Shown: positions 8,925-17,592, numbered from the stretch's first letter. The stretch: DNA of 32,369 nt from Akkermansia muciniphila (GCA_945863205.1 CAMAZK010000020.1:1-32369), one strand, 5' to 3'. Numbers and translations: made by a program. The notes: generated by a model from the letters alone, not told the origin.

Positions 8925-10106
8925 TTACTTCTTGGCGGTTGCGGCTCCTGGCACGGTGGCCAGCAGTTCGGTGAAAGAGGACTCATCGACATGGGCGTCC
9001 TCCACCTTCACTTCGATGCCGTCTCGCAGTTTGATGATGCCCTCCATCACGACTTGGTCCGTCGCAGTGAGTCCTGACTCTACCACCCACAGGTTTCCCA
9101 CTCGGCGGCCCATTTTCACTCGCTTAAAGGCCACTTTGCTCACGCCGCCCTCCGTCGTGACGACATAGACATTGTGTTGTCCCTGTATCTCCTGCACCGC
9201 ACGCTGTGGCAGCAGTAGCGCACCGGGTAAAGTCCGCGCCATCACCCGCACGCGACCGAATTGACCCGGACGCAGGATTTTGTCGAGATTCGGGAACTCC
9301 ACGCGGAACTTTATCGTGCCCGTCGTCGCATTCACCGCTCGATCAATGAAGGCCAAGCGTCCCAGGTGCGGATGCAACTGCCCGTTTGCCAACACCAGAG
9401 CAAACGAGGCCAGAAACTGCGGGTCCTTGTGCTTCATGCGTTCCGCGATGTCCAGATAGGCCACCTCACTGGCCTCCACCGTGGCGTAAATCGGGTCTAG
9501 CGTAGAAATCGTCGCCAGCGTCGAAGGTGAACCTTTGCCCACCAGCGCACCCACATTCGCTTGCGTCTCCCCGATGATCCCGCTCACCGGTGCCGCTACC
9601 TGCGTGTAGCTCAGATCCAGCTCCGCCGAGGCCACCTGCGCCTTGCCCGTCTCCAGCGCCGCTTTGGCCTGCTGCTGCTGCGCCAGTGCATTATCCAGAT
9701 CTTTCTGTGGCATCGCCCCCGACTTCGCCAGCGGTGTGATCCGCTCCACGTCTTGATTTGCCTTGTCCAAGGCCGCCTGCTGCTGCCCCAGGCTACCCTT
9801 TGCCGAAGCCAGCCGCTGCTCGATGGGGGCGCGAGAAAGCACGAACAAGGGATCGCCCTCCTTCACCTCCGAGCCTTCGACGAAGAGAATCTTCTCCACC
9901 GTCGTCTCCACACGAGCCTTCACCTCCACATTCGCCGTCGCCTCCGTATGCGCCACAACCTCCGCCAGCACCGGCACATCCCGCACAAGCGGAGCTGCAG
10001 CCATCACCGTCGGTGGCGGCAAAATGAGCGGCGCGGGACGTTGAAAACAACCTACGAGGACGAGTGATCCGGCAAATAAAACTAGAGGCGAAATACAACG
10101 AGACAT
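8925..10106 (-). CDS. RND efflux periplasmic adaptor (membrane fusion protein)
   Basis: 393 aa beginning with a lipoprotein signal ending L-V-G-C20. The order of domains is as in MexA/AcrA: a beta-barrel/lipoyl half starting around residue 50 (A-E-V-V-A-H-T-E-A, then V-E-G-S-E-V-K-E-G-D-P-L-F), an alpha-helical hairpin rich in Q and A at about 95-160, the second lipoyl half (L-D-L-S-Y-T-Q-V-A-A-P-V-S-G), and the membrane-proximal beta domains. It bridges the permease and the outer-membrane duct. It is the first gene of the operon; the start faces the Old Yellow Enzyme gene across a 107-base AT-rich region that must hold its promoter. No TetR, MarR or LysR regulator gene adjoins it. Confidence 0.95.
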   Translation of the reverse strand: MSRCISPLVLFAGSLVLVGCFQRPAPLILPPPTVMAAAPLVRDVPVLAEVVAHTEATANVEVKARVETTVEKILFVEGSEVKEGDPLFVLSRAPIEQRLASAKGSLGQQQAALDKANQDVERITPLAKSGAMPQKDLDNALAQQQQAKAALETGKAQVASAELDLSYTQVAAPVSGIIGETQANVGALVGKGSPSTLATISTLDPIYATVEASEVAYLDIAERMKHKDPQFLASFALVLANGQLHPHLGRLAFIDRAVNATTGTIKFRVEFPNLDKILRPGQFGRVRVMARTLPGALLLPQRAVQEIQGQHNVYVVTTEGGVSKVAFKRVKMGRRVGNLWVVESGLTATDQVVMEGIIKLRDGIEVKVEDAHVDESSFTELLATVPGAATAKK

Positions 10107-10213
10107 CTAGCAGTAACAGCCACAACAAATTCACTGTCATCGTATAAGGCTAGTTAACCCATTAGATTTCTGTTCATTGCCTTCCATAATCAAAAATTAT
10201 ACATCACCAACCC
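10107..10213. promoter_or_regulatory. Divergent promoter region between efflux operon and OYE operon
   Basis: The two operons start back to back here. The stretch 10141-10200 has only 19 G+C in 60 bases, far below its neighbours. TTGCCT and TATACA at about 10178 and 10199 lie on the plus strand, but their 15-base spacing is short for a sigma-70 promoter. A 5-bp inverted pair CTAGC (10107-10111) / GCTAG (10149-10153) is too short to call an operator. The call rests on position and base composition. Confidence 0.4.
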
Positions 10214-11281
10214 ATGAAGCTCCTCTCCTCTCTTCAAGTCGGCACTCTAAATCTGCCAAACCGCGTCCTCATGGCCCCACTCACGCGTTGCCGTGCCGAT
10301 GCTGATCACAATCCCACGCCGCTCATGGCCGAATACTACGCGCAGCGTGCCAGCGCCGGTTTGATCATCGCCGAGGCCACGATGGTCATGGAAGGCAATT
10401 CTTCCTTCTGGATGGAGCCCGGCATCTACTCCGATGCTCAAGTCAAAGGCTGGAAAGCCGTCACCGATGCCGTGCATGCCAAAGGCGGCAAGATTGTGCT
10501 CCAGCTCTGGCACGGCGGTCGTGCCTGCCATCCGCTGCTCAATGGCGGTGCGCAGCCGGTGGCTCCGAGTGCCATTCCGATCACTGGCGATGAAGTTCAC
10601 ACGCCGGAAGGCAAGAAACCCTACGTCACGCCGCGTGAACTCCGCGACGACGAGATCCCCGGCATCGTCGCCGGATTCAAAAAAGCCGCCGAAAACGCCA
10701 AAGTGGCCGGTTTTGACGGCGTCGAGGTCCACGGAGCCAATGGCTACCTTCTCGATGAATTCCTTCGCGATGGCGCCAACAAGCGCAGTGGCCCCTACGG
10801 CGGCTCCATCGAAAATCGCGCCCGTTTGATGCTCGAAGTGCTCGATGCCGCCATCAGCGTCTGGGGCGCTGATCGCGTGGGCTTGCGCATCTCGCCGCTG
10901 AATAGCTACAACAGCATGATCGACAGCGATCCCGTCGCCATCACGACCTACATCGCCGAACAAGCCAGCGCCCGCCGAATCGCCTACCTCCACGTCATGC
11001 GCAGCGACTTCTTCCAGGCGCAGCAGGGCGATGTTGTCACGCCTGCGCGACAGCATTTCCAAGGCGTGCTCATCAGCAACATGGGCTACACCGCCGACGA
11101 AGCCGAACAAGCCATCACCGAGGGTAAACTTGACGCCGTGGCCTTCGGCACCAGCTTCCTCGCGAATCCCGATCTGCCCGCCCGCATCGCCGCCAAAGCC
11201 CCGCTCAATGCGCCCGACGCTTCAAAATTCTACACGCCCGGTCCTGCCGGTTACACCGACTACCCCGCCTTGATCGCCTAA
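10214..11281 (+). CDS. Old Yellow Enzyme family ene-reductase (NemA-like)
   Basis: 355 aa, the normal length for the NADH:flavin oxidoreductase/OYE family. It opens with the family's N-terminal strand and the P-N-R-V-L-M-A-P-L-T-R-C-R motif that packs on FMN. The substrate-binding pair is present as H173 and N176 in V-H-G-A-N-G-Y, with Y178 as the likely proton donor. Y-G-G-S-I-E-N-R and the C-terminal FMN-phosphate motif V-A-F-G-T-S-F-L-A-N-P-D-L are also intact. Such enzymes reduce activated C=C bonds, N-ethylmaleimide, nitrate esters and quinone-like electrophiles using NAD(P)H. It leads a plus-strand set with a nitroreductase 27 bases on, and is divergent from the RND pump, so a detoxification role is likely. 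Confidence 0.95.
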   Translation: MKLLSSLQVGTLNLPNRVLMAPLTRCRADADHNPTPLMAEYYAQRASAGLIIAEATMVMEGNSSFWMEPGIYSDAQVKGWKAVTDAVHAKGGKIVLQLWHGGRACHPLLNGGAQPVAPSAIPITGDEVHTPEGKKPYVTPRELRDDEIPGIVAGFKKAAENAKVAGFDGVEVHGANGYLLDEFLRDGANKRSGPYGGSIENRARLMLEVLDAAISVWGADRVGLRISPLNSYNSMIDSDPVAITTYIAEQASARRIAYLHVMRSDFFQAQQGDVVTPARQHFQGVLISNMGYTADEAEQAITEGKLDAVAFGTSFLANPDLPARIAAKAPLNAPDASKFYTPGPAGYTDYPALIA

Positions 11282-11308
11282 ACCCTCCACCACTCCACCA
11301 CTCCCATC

Positions 11309-11914
11309 ATGAACACCCTCGACGCCATCACCGCCCGCCGCGCTATCAAGCACTACGATCCTGCCCACGTCATGACCGACGCGGAAATCCACCAGCTACT
11401 TGAAGCCGCCATGCAGGCCCCCACCGCCTTCAACATCCAGCACTGGCGCTTTGTCACCGTGATCGATCCTGAATTGAGGAAGCAGATCCGCGCCGTCGCT
11501 TGGGATCAGGCGCAGGTCACGGACGCCTCATTGCTCATCGTGCTTTGTGCCGACAAAGACGCATGGCAAAAAGACGCCGCCCGCTACTGGAAAGACGCGC
11601 CACAGCCCGTGCAGGACTTCCTCGTTCCCGCCATCGGCCAGTACTATGCAGGGCGCGACCAGGTGCAGCGCGACGAATGCATGCGCTCCTGCGGCCTCGC
11701 GGGCATGACGATCATGCTCGCCGCCAAAGCGATGGGCTATGACTCCTGCCCCATGGACGGCTTCGACTTCGACGCCGTCGCCAAGATCATCAAACTCCCG
11801 GAAGATCACATCATCAGCTTCATGATCGCCGTCGGCAAAGGCACCCAGCCAGCCTGGCCGAAGCCGGGGCAGCTTCCGTATGACGAGGTGGTGATTCAGA
11901 ACACCTTTGGATGA
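11309..11914 (+). CDS. Nitroreductase family protein
   Basis: 201 aa FMN-dependent oxidoreductase. The N-terminal R-R-A-I-K-H-Y-D-P motif binds the FMN phosphate, followed by the family's A-A-M-Q-A-P-T-A-F-N-I-Q-x-W block. A helix with G-L-A-G-M-T-I-M-L-A-A-K-A-M-G-Y-D-S-C-P-M-D-G-F is the usual second FMN contact region, and the C-terminal I-A-V-G-K-G-T lies at the usual place. Members reduce nitro groups, quinones or flavins with NAD(P)H. It starts 27 bases after the Old Yellow Enzyme, and its stop overlaps the next gene's start (ATGA at 11911-11914), so translation of the EamA transporter is probably coupled to it. Confidence 0.93.
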   Translation: MNTLDAITARRAIKHYDPAHVMTDAEIHQLLEAAMQAPTAFNIQHWRFVTVIDPELRKQIRAVAWDQAQVTDASLLIVLCADKDAWQKDAARYWKDAPQPVQDFLVPAIGQYYAGRDQVQRDECMRSCGLAGMTIMLAAKAMGYDSCPMDGFDFDAVAKIIKLPEDHIISFMIAVGKGTQPAWPKPGQLPYDEVVIQNTFG

Positions 11915-12786
11915 GTGCACAAGCCCGGTCAGCGCGCTGGAATGCCGCCGTCCCGTGGCTCTTTGTGCTGCTATGGAGCAGCGGATTCATCGGATCGAAG
12001 CTGGGGGTTCCGTATGCGGAACCCTTCACGTTTTTGATGCTGCGGTACTGCATCGTGCTGGTGATTCTGGTGCCGATTGCGCTGATCACGCGGGCACCGT
12101 GGCCGAAGGGCAGGGGGCAGATGCTGCATGTGGCCTTTGCGGGCTTGCTGATTCATGCGTTGTATCTGAGCGGCTGTGTGTGGTCGCTGCGGCTGGGGCT
12201 GCCGGCGGGGATTTTGAGTTTGATCGTGTCGATGCAGCCGCTGTTCACGGCGGCGTTTGCAGGTGTGGCGCTGGGTGAGAGGGTGCTGCCGCGACAGTGG
12301 GCGGGTTTGGTGCTGGGTTTCCTCGGCACGGCCCTGGTGGTGGCGCACAAAACGGGCAGCGGGCTGACTTTTGCCATGACGCTGCCCGCCATCCTGTCAC
12401 TGATCGGCATCACGGCGGGCACGATGTGGCAGAAGCGGCATTGCCCGAGCTTCGACCTGCGCACGAGCACGGTGGTGCAGTATGCGGCCAGCTTGGTGGT
12501 GACGGCGCTTCTCGCATTCACCACGGAGACGATGCAGGTGGACTGGAGCGGTCAGTTTGTCTTTGCCCTGCTGTGGGTGGCGCTGGTGCTGTCGATCGGG
12601 GCGATCAGCCTCCTCAATCACCTCATCCGCAGCGGCACGGCGGTGAATGTGGCGAGCCTGTTTTACACCGTTCCCGCTGTGACGGCGCTGCTGGCCTGGG
12701 GCATCTTTGGGGAGATTTTGACAGGCTTGTCGCTGATCGGCATGGCCGTGGCGGTGACCGGCGTCTGGCTGGCGCGTGGGAGATGA
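11911..12786 (+). CDS. EamA/DMT-superfamily transporter
   Basis: 291 aa with about ten hydrophobic segments and the internal two-fold repeat of the drug/metabolite transporter superfamily. The opening W-L-F-V-L-L-W-S-S-G-F-I-G-S-K is the usual TM1 signature, and the second half has the P-A-V-T-A-L-L-A-W-G-I-F-G-E motif of TM8-TM9. It overlaps the nitroreductase by four bases (ATGA). Members export amino acids, metabolites or toxic compounds through the inner membrane; the substrate cannot be read here. Within this operon an efflux role for products of the flavoenzymes is possible, but this is inference from order only. Confidence 0.92.
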   Translation: MSAQARSARWNAAVPWLFVLLWSSGFIGSKLGVPYAEPFTFLMLRYCIVLVILVPIALITRAPWPKGRGQMLHVAFAGLLIHALYLSGCVWSLRLGLPAGILSLIVSMQPLFTAAFAGVALGERVLPRQWAGLVLGFLGTALVVAHKTGSGLTFAMTLPAILSLIGITAGTMWQKRHCPSFDLRTSTVVQYAASLVVTALLAFTTETMQVDWSGQFVFALLWVALVLSIGAISLLNHLIRSGTAVNVASLFYTVPAVTALLAWGIFGEILTGLSLIGMAVAVTGVWLARGR

Positions 12787-12827
12787 ATTGAGATGCGCTT
12801 GATGCTCCGATAAGCCAGCATCCCCCC

Positions 12828-13271
12828 ATGAATGATGCCTTGCTGACTGATGCCACGGCCTTCCTCCACGATCAGATCCCGCTGACGCGGGCGATGGGGG
12901 TGGAGGTGCAGAGTTGGGACGGGCGGGAGCTTTGCCTCACGGCACCGCTTGAGCCGAATCACAATCATCTCGGCACGGCTTTTGGCGGGAGTTTGAGCGC
13001 TCTGGTCACACTCGCGGGCTACAGCCTGCTCTGGCTGCTGCTCGGAGACCGCGAGGCGCACATCGTGATCCGGGACAGCTCGATTCGTTATCGGCATCCC
13101 GTGCGGGGAGAGCTGCGGGCGCTGTGCAGGCATCCTGGCGATGAGGCGTGGCGGGCGTTTCAGGCGCAGTTTTCCGCGAACGGAAGAGCGCGGCTGACTT
13201 TGCAGGTCGCCATCGTCGAGGAAGATCGGGTGTGCGTGGAGTTCGAGGGTGTCTTCGTGGCGCTGCGGTAG
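12828..13271 (+). CDS. Hot-dog fold thioesterase (YiiD C-terminal domain type)
   Basis: 147 aa, matching the stand-alone form of the YiiD C-terminal thioesterase domain. The characteristic block N-H-N-H-L-G-T-A-F-G-G-S-L-S-A-L lies at about residues 44-59, at the start of the central helix of the hot-dog fold. After it come the strand pattern H-I-V-I-R-D-S-S-I-R-Y-R-H-P-V and the expected A-R-L-T-L-Q-V-A-I-V. Members are predicted to hydrolyse acyl-CoA thioesters in the cytoplasm; no substrate is established. It follows the EamA gene by 41 bases and is the last gene in its direction. Its stop is 8 bases from the stop of the convergent gene at 13280. Confidence 0.85.
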   Translation: MNDALLTDATAFLHDQIPLTRAMGVEVQSWDGRELCLTAPLEPNHNHLGTAFGGSLSALVTLAGYSLLWLLLGDREAHIVIRDSSIRYRHPVRGELRALCRHPGDEAWRAFQAQFSANGRARLTLQVAIVEEDRVCVEFEGVFVALR

Positions 13272-13279
13272 CGGGCCGC

Positions 13280-14374
13280 TCACACTCGGGCAAGCTCCGC
13301 CGCCGCAGCTTGGCGCAGCTCCACGCCGCCGCAACTGGAGCAGGTGGCGATGCCGTCCTGATACCCGGCACCGCAGCGCGGACAAACGGGCTGCGGGGAT
13401 GGGCAGGGCGGGTCGTATTCTTCTTCGGCGATGCCTTCAGCTTCAAAAAAGATGCGCAGCGCCTCGGCAGCGGGCGGGAGGGGGGTGCTTTGCGACCAGC
13501 CGGGCACGTAGCGGGCCTCGCGCCAAAATTGCCGGGCGGTGCGCAGCCAGGCGTCGTGCTTCAGGAGGCTCCGCCAGGCGAGGGGATGGGGCAGCTCTTC
13601 CGGGCCTGCGAGACCGGGCGCATCGGCGGCCCGCATCGCGAGCTGGGGCAGCAGCGCGATGCCCAGCGCCCGCCAGAAGCGGTGCGGAATGAGGGCTTTC
13701 AGGTCACGCGTGACTCGTAGAAAGAGCCAGGCCTGGAGGATCTGCATGAGCAGCAGGACGCCCGCCGCAGCGAGGACGGCGAGGCTGTCTCCATAGTGAC
13801 GATAGACGATGCTGATGACGCCAAAGCACCAGACAAACACCAGCGTGGCCTGCAGCCGCAAGGGTCGTGTGAGGCGGGCTGCATGAATGGCGGCCCGCCC
13901 AGCGCTTGCGGTGTCCAAAGACGCACGGGCATGATGGAGGAAGGCGCTGCGGCGTTGTTCGGCGGGCAGGTCACGCCATTCGGCGAGCCTGCATGCCCAC
14001 ATCTGCGCATGCGCTGGAGATGCGAGTCGCACGCGGACGCCAGCGCCCAGGTGCAGCGTGCTGTCTTCCGCGTGCGGAGTGAGAGTCTGCCAAGGCACGG
14101 CTAGGCGCATGCCGTCCGCCACGCGCAGGTCCAGCGCATCCCGCCCCGGCACGAAAAGCCATTCCTGCCCCTGCGCATGCGCACTCGTGGGCGGAAGCGC
14201 GGAGAGCAGCAGCGGCGAGCCCCCCGCGATCTGAAAACGTGACCATGGGCGGATCACCGTCCATGGCGAGCCCTCGGTCCCTGCGGCCATCCACGACGCC
14301 GAGGGCACCAGCCGCAGGCATTCGGCGAGGTACAGCAGTGCGAAGACCGCGAAGAGCGACTGGCCATCGGTCAT
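13280..14374 (-). CDS. Hypothetical membrane protein with C-terminal zinc ribbon
   Basis: 364 aa. Two adjacent hydrophobic segments lie near residues 170-215 (F-V-W-C-F-G-V-I-S-I-V and A-V-L-A-A-A-G-V-L-L-L), preceded by a soluble region of about 160 residues with an N-terminal hydrophobic start. The C-terminus holds a clear zinc ribbon: C331-P-R-C334 and C345-S-S-C348, followed by a basic/alanine tail. Its ATG at 14374 lies 3 bases after the stop of the DUF2167 gene, so the two are translationally coupled. I do not recognise the family. The zinc ribbon may be structural or may contact another protein. Convergent with the thioesterase gene. Confidence 0.78.
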   Translation of the reverse strand: MTDGQSLFAVFALLYLAECLRLVPSASWMAAGTEGSPWTVIRPWSRFQIAGGSPLLLSALPPTSAHAQGQEWLFVPGRDALDLRVADGMRLAVPWQTLTPHAEDSTLHLGAGVRVRLASPAHAQMWACRLAEWRDLPAEQRRSAFLHHARASLDTASAGRAAIHAARLTRPLRLQATLVFVWCFGVISIVYRHYGDSLAVLAAAGVLLLMQILQAWLFLRVTRDLKALIPHRFWRALGIALLPQLAMRAADAPGLAGPEELPHPLAWRSLLKHDAWLRTARQFWREARYVPGWSQSTPLPPAAEALRIFFEAEGIAEEEYDPPCPSPQPVCPRCGAGYQDGIATCSSCGGVELRQAAAAELARV

Positions 14375-14377
14375 GGG

Positions 14378-15304
14378 CTAGGCGCCGGGTGGCTGCTGAC
14401 GGGAACCGAAGAGTTTTTTCAATCCGGCGATCGCTGCGATCACGAGGAGGATGGCCCCCTTGCCGAGCTTGGCGAAAAAGACGCCGAGCTTCCCGAACAG
14501 TCCCATCTTTGCCGCTGCAAAGGCTCCCGTGCCGGCGATCAGCGCGGTGAGGCCGTACTTCGCCACCTTGTCACCCTCGCGGAACTCGGCGTATCGCTCG
14601 CCTTCGATGTAGCTGTAGCCGTCGATGATTTCTTCATACTGCGGCAGCAGCGACTGCAGCTGTTCAGGATCGCAGATCAGCTTCACGCTCATCACGCCTT
14701 TCCGGCCGAGGAGCTTGGTGTTGTAGTTCACCGAGACGTCACCATCGGGGACGGATTTCACGCGCAGTGCCCATTCGAGGTTGTTGGTCTTGGTGTTGTA
14801 ACGCGGAGGCACGGCCCAGCCGTCCAGCACCAGTTCGTTCATGCCCATCTCCTTGCGGCGGGCGTTGGCCGCCTCCTGACTTTGACTCATCGTTTCCAGC
14901 AGGGCATCGGCGTCGATCTGGTCCTTTTCGTCGTCCTTCACGTAGCCTGACTCGTCGAATTCAAAGAGAATCCAGTGGCCGATCTCCTCGGTGGTCAGCA
15001 CGCCCAGCTCGAGGTCGGAGGGCGGGTTCCCGAAGAGGTGCTTCAGCTTGCGGGCGCCCTCACCATCGGCAAAGCGGTAGCCCCGGGGGATGAAGATCTC
15101 CGCTTTGTCGCCCAGCTTGCCGGATCCCTGGCGTGTCCAGCCGTAGGTTTCGATTTCGGCGTACACCTCCTTCATCTCCGCCTCCTCCTGCTCGCGGGTG
15201 GGTTGCGCCGGAGCTCCAGCGGGGGCGGCCTGCTGAGCGGTGATGGGCGAAAAGGCTGCCAGGCAGGCCAGCAGCACGAGAGGGCGGACAAAGGGGCGTT
15301 TCAT
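14378..15304 (-). CDS. DUF2167 family membrane-anchored protein
   Basis: 308 aa with an N-terminal signal peptide (about 1-24, ending I-T-A-Q). The DUF2167 core is recognisable: a repeated G-Y-R-F-A-D-G-E-G segment, W-I-L-F-E-F-D-E-S-G-Y-V-K-D-D-E-K, and near the C-terminus G-Y-S-Y-I-E-G-E-R-Y-A-E-F with K-V-A-K-Y-G-L-T-A-L. A hydrophobic C-terminal helix (about 270-300, A-I-L-L-V-I-A-A-I-A-G-L-K-K-L-F-G) anchors it, so the main domain is predicted outside the cytoplasm. The family is widespread but without a proven function. It is the first gene of a two-gene operon with the zinc-ribbon protein and divergent from the NADH dehydrogenase fusion, with 146 bases between. Confidence 0.88.
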   Translation of the reverse strand: MKRPFVRPLVLLACLAAFSPITAQQAAPAGAPAQPTREQEEAEMKEVYAEIETYGWTRQGSGKLGDKAEIFIPRGYRFADGEGARKLKHLFGNPPSDLELGVLTTEEIGHWILFEFDESGYVKDDEKDQIDADALLETMSQSQEAANARRKEMGMNELVLDGWAVPPRYNTKTNNLEWALRVKSVPDGDVSVNYNTKLLGRKGVMSVKLICDPEQLQSLLPQYEEIIDGYSYIEGERYAEFREGDKVAKYGLTALIAGTGAFAAAKMGLFGKLGVFFAKLGKGAILLVIAAIAGLKKLFGSRQQPPGA

Positions 15305-15450
15305 GCGGGGCGCAGTGTGGGCGGCGGCTGGGACTTGTCGTCAACGTTTTACGGCTGCTTGACCCGCTGTGCCTGGTGGCGCTGGGCAGGGCACTTTTCC
15401 CGAATCATGGCCCGCTGCATGCGCTGCATTGGGTTCTTATCAGATCAGCC

Positions 15451-17472
15451 ATGTCAGAGACTTCCTCCCGCCATTTCGACATTGCCATCATCGGCGGAGG
15501 CTTCGCGGGCGTCTCTTGTGCCCAGCAGGTGCTGAAGCGGCTCGGGCCCACCCACTTGCGTGTGGGCGTGATCGCCAGCGAGAACCACATGGTCTTTCAG
15601 CCCATGCTGCCGGAAGTGGTCGGCGGCTCGCTCTCTCCCCAGCATGTGGTCAATCCCATCCGCATGATCTGCAAAGGGGCTGACGTGCTCAAGGGCGCCG
15701 TGACGACGCTCGATCTCGGAAACCGCGTGCTCACCCTCGATGGCGGACGCTTCTCCTCGAACGTGAGCGTGTCCTTCGATCACCTCATGCTGGCGCCGGG
15801 TGCGGGCGTGGATTTGAGCCGCATTCCCGGCATGTCCGAGCACGCCTACCTCATGCGCACGGTCGGCGATGCCATGAAACTCCGCGCCGCCATCATCAGC
15901 CGCATGGAGGAGGCGAATCTGATCAACAAGGCGCAGCAGCGGAAGGACATGCTCTCCTTTTTCGTCGTCGGCGGCGGCTACTCCGGCGTGGAGACGGCCG
16001 GACAGATCCAGGACCTCATTGCCGGCGTCCGCCGCTACTACGACAACATCGACGAAGGCGAGGCCACGGTGACGCTCATCCACAGCGGCGACCGCCTGCT
16101 CGGCATGCTCGGCGAAAAGCTTGGCAACTACACCGGCGCCTGCCTGGCGAAAATGGGCGTCAACCTCGTCTTCAACAAGCGCGTGCGGGCCGTGACCGCG
16201 CGCACGGTGCAGCTCAACGACGGCACCATGATCACGTCCCATCTCGTCGTCTGCACCGTCGGCAACGCCCCGCATCCGCTCATCAAGGAGCTGGGCGCGA
16301 CCGGTGCCGTGCCGCTGGAGCGCGGCAAGCTGGTGGTGGAGGCCACAGGGCGGGTGAAGGGGCTCGAAAAAGTGTGGTCCGCAGGTGATTGCGCCATGTT
16401 TCCAAAGTCCGATGGCGGCTGCTGCCCGGAGACCGCCCAGTTCGCCATGCGGCAGGGGGCGCTCATCGGCGACAACATCGTGGCCAGCCTGCGGGAGAAG
16501 CCGCTGAAGCCCTTCACCTTCACCGGCCTCGGCGAGCTGGCGACCATCGGCCATCGCAAGGCCGTCGCCATGGTTATGGGCCTGCGCTTCTCCGGCCTGC
16601 TGGCCTGGTTCATGTGGCGCAGCGTTTATCTCATGAAGCTCCCGGGCCTCGACCGCAAACTGCGCGTCATGGCCGAGTGGACCTTCGAGATGTTCTTCCC
16701 GCGTGACATCAACCTGCTCACCCCGAGCTTCTCTTCGCCGCTCGGGGAGATGCATCTGGAGGCCGGTGACTCGCTCTTCCGCTGCGGCGAGCCCGCCCAG
16801 TCGCTCTACGCGGTGAAAAAAGGCTGCGTCGAAATCACCGACGCAAACGGTCAACTCGTGAAGTCCGCAGGCACCGGGGAGCACTTCGGCGAGCGTGCGC
16901 TGATGGGCGATGGCATCTGGCGCTTCGACGCCACGGCGAAGGAGCCCAGCGAGCTCGTCGCCATCGACGGCGGCACTTTCAAGACCCTGGTGAAAAGCAT
17001 CGGCTCCCTCGAGGCGCTCTTCAAATCCACCGCGCAGCAGTATCACCTGCCGGAGGAGATTCAGCGCACGGTTGATGCGATCTCGGAATCCACCCGCCTG
17101 GCGACTGCGGCGGATGTGATGACCCAGGACGTGGCCGCGCTGGACGCGAGCATCTGCGTGCAGGACGCCGTGGAGGAGTTTCAGCGCCGTCCGCACAGCA
17201 CCTATCCCGTCACCGAAGACGGAAAGGTCATCGGCCTGCTGCGGCGCTCCGTGGCCTACGACTGGCTCAAAAATCACGGCCTCACCTGCCGGGACGGATT
17301 GAAAGATCTGCCGCTGACCACACCCTTCTGCGTGCGTGGGAACACGCTGGTCCCCGAACTCATCCAGACCCTGATGCGCACCGGCGTGAGCAAAGCCGTC
17401 GTCGTCGATGCCGACCACCGCCTCCTCGGCATGGTCACCGTCTTCGACCTCCTCAAAGGCCCGCGTCCCTAG
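15451..17472 (+). CDS. Type II NADH dehydrogenase fused to cyclic-nucleotide-binding and CBS domains
   Basis: 673 aa from the ATG at 15451; an upstream in-frame ATG at 15376 was rejected because the extra residues lie before the Rossmann strand and are not conserved-looking. Residues 1-420 are an NDH-2-like flavoprotein: FAD motif G-G-G-F-A-G at 15-20, NAD(P)H motif G-G-G-Y-S-G at 174-179, the FAD-contact S-A-G-D-C (D313), and the amphipathic C-terminal membrane-binding region around 378-420. Residues about 431-530 form a cyclic-nucleotide-binding domain with F-G-E-R-A-L and an R491 at the phosphate-cassette position. Residues 553-600 and about 615-673 are a CBS pair. NDH-2 passes electrons from NADH to quinone without proton pumping; the added domains suggest ligand control. 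It is single and divergent from DUF2167. Confidence 0.92.
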   Translation: MSETSSRHFDIAIIGGGFAGVSCAQQVLKRLGPTHLRVGVIASENHMVFQPMLPEVVGGSLSPQHVVNPIRMICKGADVLKGAVTTLDLGNRVLTLDGGRFSSNVSVSFDHLMLAPGAGVDLSRIPGMSEHAYLMRTVGDAMKLRAAIISRMEEANLINKAQQRKDMLSFFVVGGGYSGVETAGQIQDLIAGVRRYYDNIDEGEATVTLIHSGDRLLGMLGEKLGNYTGACLAKMGVNLVFNKRVRAVTARTVQLNDGTMITSHLVVCTVGNAPHPLIKELGATGAVPLERGKLVVEATGRVKGLEKVWSAGDCAMFPKSDGGCCPETAQFAMRQGALIGDNIVASLREKPLKPFTFTGLGELATIGHRKAVAMVMGLRFSGLLAWFMWRSVYLMKLPGLDRKLRVMAEWTFEMFFPRDINLLTPSFSSPLGEMHLEAGDSLFRCGEPAQSLYAVKKGCVEITDANGQLVKSAGTGEHFGERALMGDGIWRFDATAKEPSELVAIDGGTFKTLVKSIGSLEALFKSTAQQYHLPEEIQRTVDAISESTRLATAADVMTQDVAALDASICVQDAVEEFQRRPHSTYPVTEDGKVIGLLRRSVAYDWLKNHGLTCRDGLKDLPLTTPFCVRGNTLVPELIQTLMRTGVSKAVVVDADHRLLGMVTVFDLLKGPRP

Positions 17473-17500
17473 CCGCGCCCGCCAAGGCGTGGTTCCCCTC

Positions 17501-17592
17501 GTGAAACCGGCTGCCAGCCTGTGACCTGGGAGGGCAAAGCCCAAGGGTGAAACAGGCTGCCAGCCTGTGACTTGGGAGGGCAAAGCCCAAGG
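17501..17592. repeat. Two tandem 46-bp repeats made of hairpins
   Basis: The units 17501-17546 and 17547-17592 agree at 44 of 46 bases by hand count. Each holds a palindrome around G-C-C-T (in copy 2 ACAGGCT GCC AGCCTGT, a perfect 7-bp stem) and a second one around CTTGGG...CCCAAG. A further perfect hairpin GCGAGG GCGT CCTCGC follows at 17594-17609. The array lies between the end of the NADH dehydrogenase fusion and the end of the DUF1080 gene and is non-coding. Confidence 0.75.
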
